Positions 62,282 through 64,000 of a stretch of DNA of 64,000 bases are shown piece by piece (within the stretch, counting starts at the first letter, position 1; each line of letters starts with the position of its first letter). The notes beneath the pieces were generated by a model, which was not told the DNA's origin, searched no databases, and saw only the letters and a list, made by a program, of their open reading frames with translations. The stretch lies in the NCBI GenBank assembly GCA_026225235.1, contig JAMFSK010000050.1:1-64000 (forward strand), written 5' to 3'. Source of the stretch: Burkholderiales bacterium. Lineage in GTDB: Bacteria; Pseudomonadota; Gammaproteobacteria; Burkholderiales; Burkholderiaceae. Both the position numbers and the translations under genes were made by a program.

Positions 62282-63178
62282 ATGCGCTTTGATCTGACGG
62301 ATCTTCGATTGTTTGCGGCGGTGGCCGCCTGCGGCAATCTCACCAAGGCGGCGGAAGGCCTGCCGATCGCCGTTGCTGCGGCGAGTTCGAGGATCAAGAG
62401 CCTCGAGGAATCGGTGAACGCGCGGCTGTTCGTGCGCCGCAGTCGCGGCGTCGAGCTGACACCCGCTGGCGAAGTGTTTTTGACTCGCACGATTGCGATC
62501 CTACGCGAGACCGCCAAATTGCGGCAGGACCTGTCGCAGTTCGGCGAGGGAACGCGCGGGAATATCCGCTTGTTTGCCAACACCAATGCGATTCACGAAT
62601 ACCTGCCCTCGCTGCTGCCGCGTTTCCTCGTCGACCACCCGAAAATCAACGTGGACATCGAGGAACACACCAGCCCCGAGACCGTGCGGGCAGTCGACGA
62701 AGGGGTCGCCGACCTGGGCATCATCGTTGGACTGGTGAACACGAGAAGCCTCTCAGTCGTGCCGTTTCGCGAAGACAGGCTCGTCGTTATCACGCCCCAC
62801 GGCCACGCCCTGGCACGCGAGAAGGCGGTGCGCTTCTATCAGGTGCTCGAGTGGAATTACATCGGACTCAATGAGCGGTCATCGCATCAACAGTATGTTT
62901 CGAAGACCGCGTTGCTGCTCGGGCAAAACATCCACTTCCGCATCCAGGTAGAGAGCTTCGAGGCTGTCTGTCATATGGTCGCGGCAGGCGTCGGTGTGTC
63001 GCTGGTGCCTGAATCCACTACAGGGCGTCTCAGCGGCACGCTGCCGTTTTCGATCGTATCGCTCGATGAACAGTGGTCGAGGCGGGAGCTACAGCTTGTC
63101 TGCCGGTCTCCGGAAAAGCTGGCACCCCACGTCAGGAAACTGTTCGAAGCACTGGAGCCGGCAGGGTACCCGACGTAA
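62282..63178 (+). CDS. LysR-family regulator of the dioxygenase operon
   Basis: 298 residues from the ATG at 62282 (AGGAG before it); the longer frame from 62027 has no site. HTH at ~8-65 (GNLTKAAEGLPIAVAAASSRIKSLEESVNARLF) and a PBP2-type effector domain (~90-290). Divergent from the ferredoxin-reductase-alpha-beta operon, so it is the likely aromatic-responsive activator. Confidence 0.92.
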   Translation: MRFDLTDLRLFAAVAACGNLTKAAEGLPIAVAAASSRIKSLEESVNARLFVRRSRGVELTPAGEVFLTRTIAILRETAKLRQDLSQFGEGTRGNIRLFANTNAIHEYLPSLLPRFLVDHPKINVDIEEHTSPETVRAVDEGVADLGIIVGLVNTRSLSVVPFREDRLVVITPHGHALAREKAVRFYQVLEWNYIGLNERSSHQQYVSKTALLLGQNIHFRIQVESFEAVCHMVAAGVGVSLVPESTTGRLSGTLPFSIVSLDEQWSRRELQLVCRSPEKLAPHVRKLFEALEPAGYPT

Positions 63179-63371
63179 AACATCGTTGCATCGAGCTGGC
63201 GAAGTTAACGAAGTTTTAATGATCCGGTCACGCGGGGTTTTCCACCCGCGGTGCAACATGGTTCTGTCGTCGGCGCAGTGCAGCACACGCTGTCTGTCGT
63301 ATCGACCGGCGTACCAGGCAAGGGCCGGGCGCATCGTTAGCGTATTCAATCGTCATTTGGGGCAATAAAAA

Positions 63372-64000
63372 ATGAAGTCGAACATTCTTCGTATCGCAAC
63401 GGCTGTTGCTGCTTCGTTGTTGATGGGCACGGCCATGTCCGCGACGGCCGCGCCGGTCAAGAACATTGTGCTGGTGCATGGCGCCTTTGTCGGTGGCTCA
63501 GGCTGGCAGCCGGTCTACAACATCCTGACGAGGGATGGCTATCACGTGACGCTGGTTCAGGAACCGCTCACCTCATTCGCTGAAGATGTCACTGCGACCA
63601 AGCGTATTCTCGCGCTTCAGGACGGCCCTGCGATCCTGGTCGGCCACAGCTACGGTGGGGCGATCATCACGGAAGCGGGCAACGATTCGCATGTCGCGGG
63701 TCTGGTCTATATCGCGGCGCACGCGCTCGACGCGGGCGAAACGGAGGTCAGCAACGGCAAGAAAATGCCGAACTCGACGCCCGGGGAAGACCTCGTGAAA
63801 ACGCCGGACGGTTACCTGTTCCTCAAGCCCGATCTGTATCCGAGCCACTTCGCTGCCGATCTCCCGCTCAAGCAGGCAACCTTCGAAGCGAACGCGCAAA
63901 TGCCGACCGCTGCGGCAGTGTTTTCCGCAGAGATTACCGACCCCGCATGGAAGGTCAAGCCGAGCTGGTACATGGTTGCCGAAGCGGACAAGATCATCAA
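63372..64000 (+). CDS. Secreted alpha/beta hydrolase (3' end outside window)
   Basis: Open from the ATG at 63372 to the window end (209 complete codons, no stop). Signal peptide ~1-27 (cleavage near TAA). Hydrolase features: IVLVHGAFVGGSGW (oxyanion strand) and GHSYGG with nucleophile Ser93; acid and His residues lie beyond the edge or late. Family of exported, small-substrate hydrolases common in Burkholderiales. Substrate not assignable. Confidence 0.85.
   Translation, partial: MKSNILRIATAVAASLLMGTAMSATAAPVKNIVLVHGAFVGGSGWQPVYNILTRDGYHVTLVQEPLTSFAEDVTATKRILALQDGPAILVGHSYGGAIITEAGNDSHVAGLVYIAAHALDAGETEVSNGKKMPNSTPGEDLVKTPDGYLFLKPDLYPSHFAADLPLKQATFEANAQMPTAAAVFSAEITDPAWKVKPSWYMVAEADKII

Noticed and set aside
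63231..63250. CGCGGG/CCCGCG hairpin after the last LysR gene as a terminator
   Set aside because: The stem is only 6 bp and no T-run follows; too weak to list.

Overview
The window is GC-rich, densely coded DNA from a Gram-negative bacterium. It most probably comes from the Burkholderia/Paraburkholderia/Caballeronia group: it has two Porin_4-type trimeric porins with mature ends starting at an AQSSV motif, a DUF4148 secreted protein, several chemoreceptors, and a large load of LysR/GntR/MarR-controlled catabolic clusters. This assignment is inferred from gene families; no rRNA or tRNA gene was seen. I found no insertion sequence, phage gene or CRISPR array.

The most unusual region is the left edge (1-2374, minus strand). 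A four-gene operon ends, running off the window, in a protein whose first ~57 residues resemble a borosin-binding domain and whose next ~160 residues are a tetrapyrrole-methylase-fold domain of the borosin (omphalotin/SonM) backbone N-methyltransferase type. The gene just upstream, 25 nt away, encodes a 109-residue Pro/Tyr/Phe-rich, Cys-containing protein. It ends in a short Val/Ile/Ala/Leu/Thr-rich C-terminus that looks like a borosin core peptide. A coiled-coil protein and a second, longer YPP-repeat/CGC protein precede them. I read this as a candidate undescribed borosin-like RiPP locus with a rearranged domain order (binding domain fused N-terminally to the methyltransferase, core on a separate proline-rich carrier).

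2.9-21.7 kb is a mosaic of small units: a chemoreceptor with a CheR-docking-like tail; a protein of four rhodanese domains; a GntR regulator divergent from a DASS anion transporter and a DUF3604-type PHP-like hydrolase; an ArsR regulator with a DHA2 efflux pump; small envelope proteins (DUF4148, DUF1003, LprI-like, Pr6Pr, HdeD-like fusion); a class I flavin disulfide reductase; and a second DHA2 pump divergent from a LysR regulator.

22.7-34.7 kb holds a hydroxycinnamate (ferulate/p-coumarate) module with a MarR regulator, a hydratase-lyase and a CoA ligase, with a perfect MarR-type palindrome between the divergent genes; an MFS pump; a cytoplasmic chemoreceptor; a TetR/SDR pair sharing an 18/20 matching operator; and a three-subunit gluconate-2-dehydrogenase-like complex (TAT-exported gamma subunit, GMC flavoprotein with a Cys cluster, triheme cytochrome c). 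34.8-40.8 kb holds a TPR-sulfotransferase, a two-cupin protein, the Kup potassium transporter and a porin.

41-58.7 kb is a large catabolic island for an aromatic or heteroaromatic acid. It has succinate-semialdehyde dehydrogenase, UbiX and UbiD decarboxylation proteins, a crotonase, a three-subunit molybdenum hydroxylase with a CoxG-like partner, an alpha/beta hydrolase and a carboxymuconolactone-decarboxylase-family protein, all on the minus strand. Divergent from these are a GntR/FCD regulator, an MFS aromatic acid transporter, an NCS2 permease with an altered signature, a porin and a chemoreceptor. ATTGTAT motifs recur in the control regions. 58.7-63.2 kb is a complete Rieske dioxygenase system (beta, alpha, reductase, ferredoxin) divergent from a LysR regulator. 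The window ends inside a secreted alpha/beta hydrolase.
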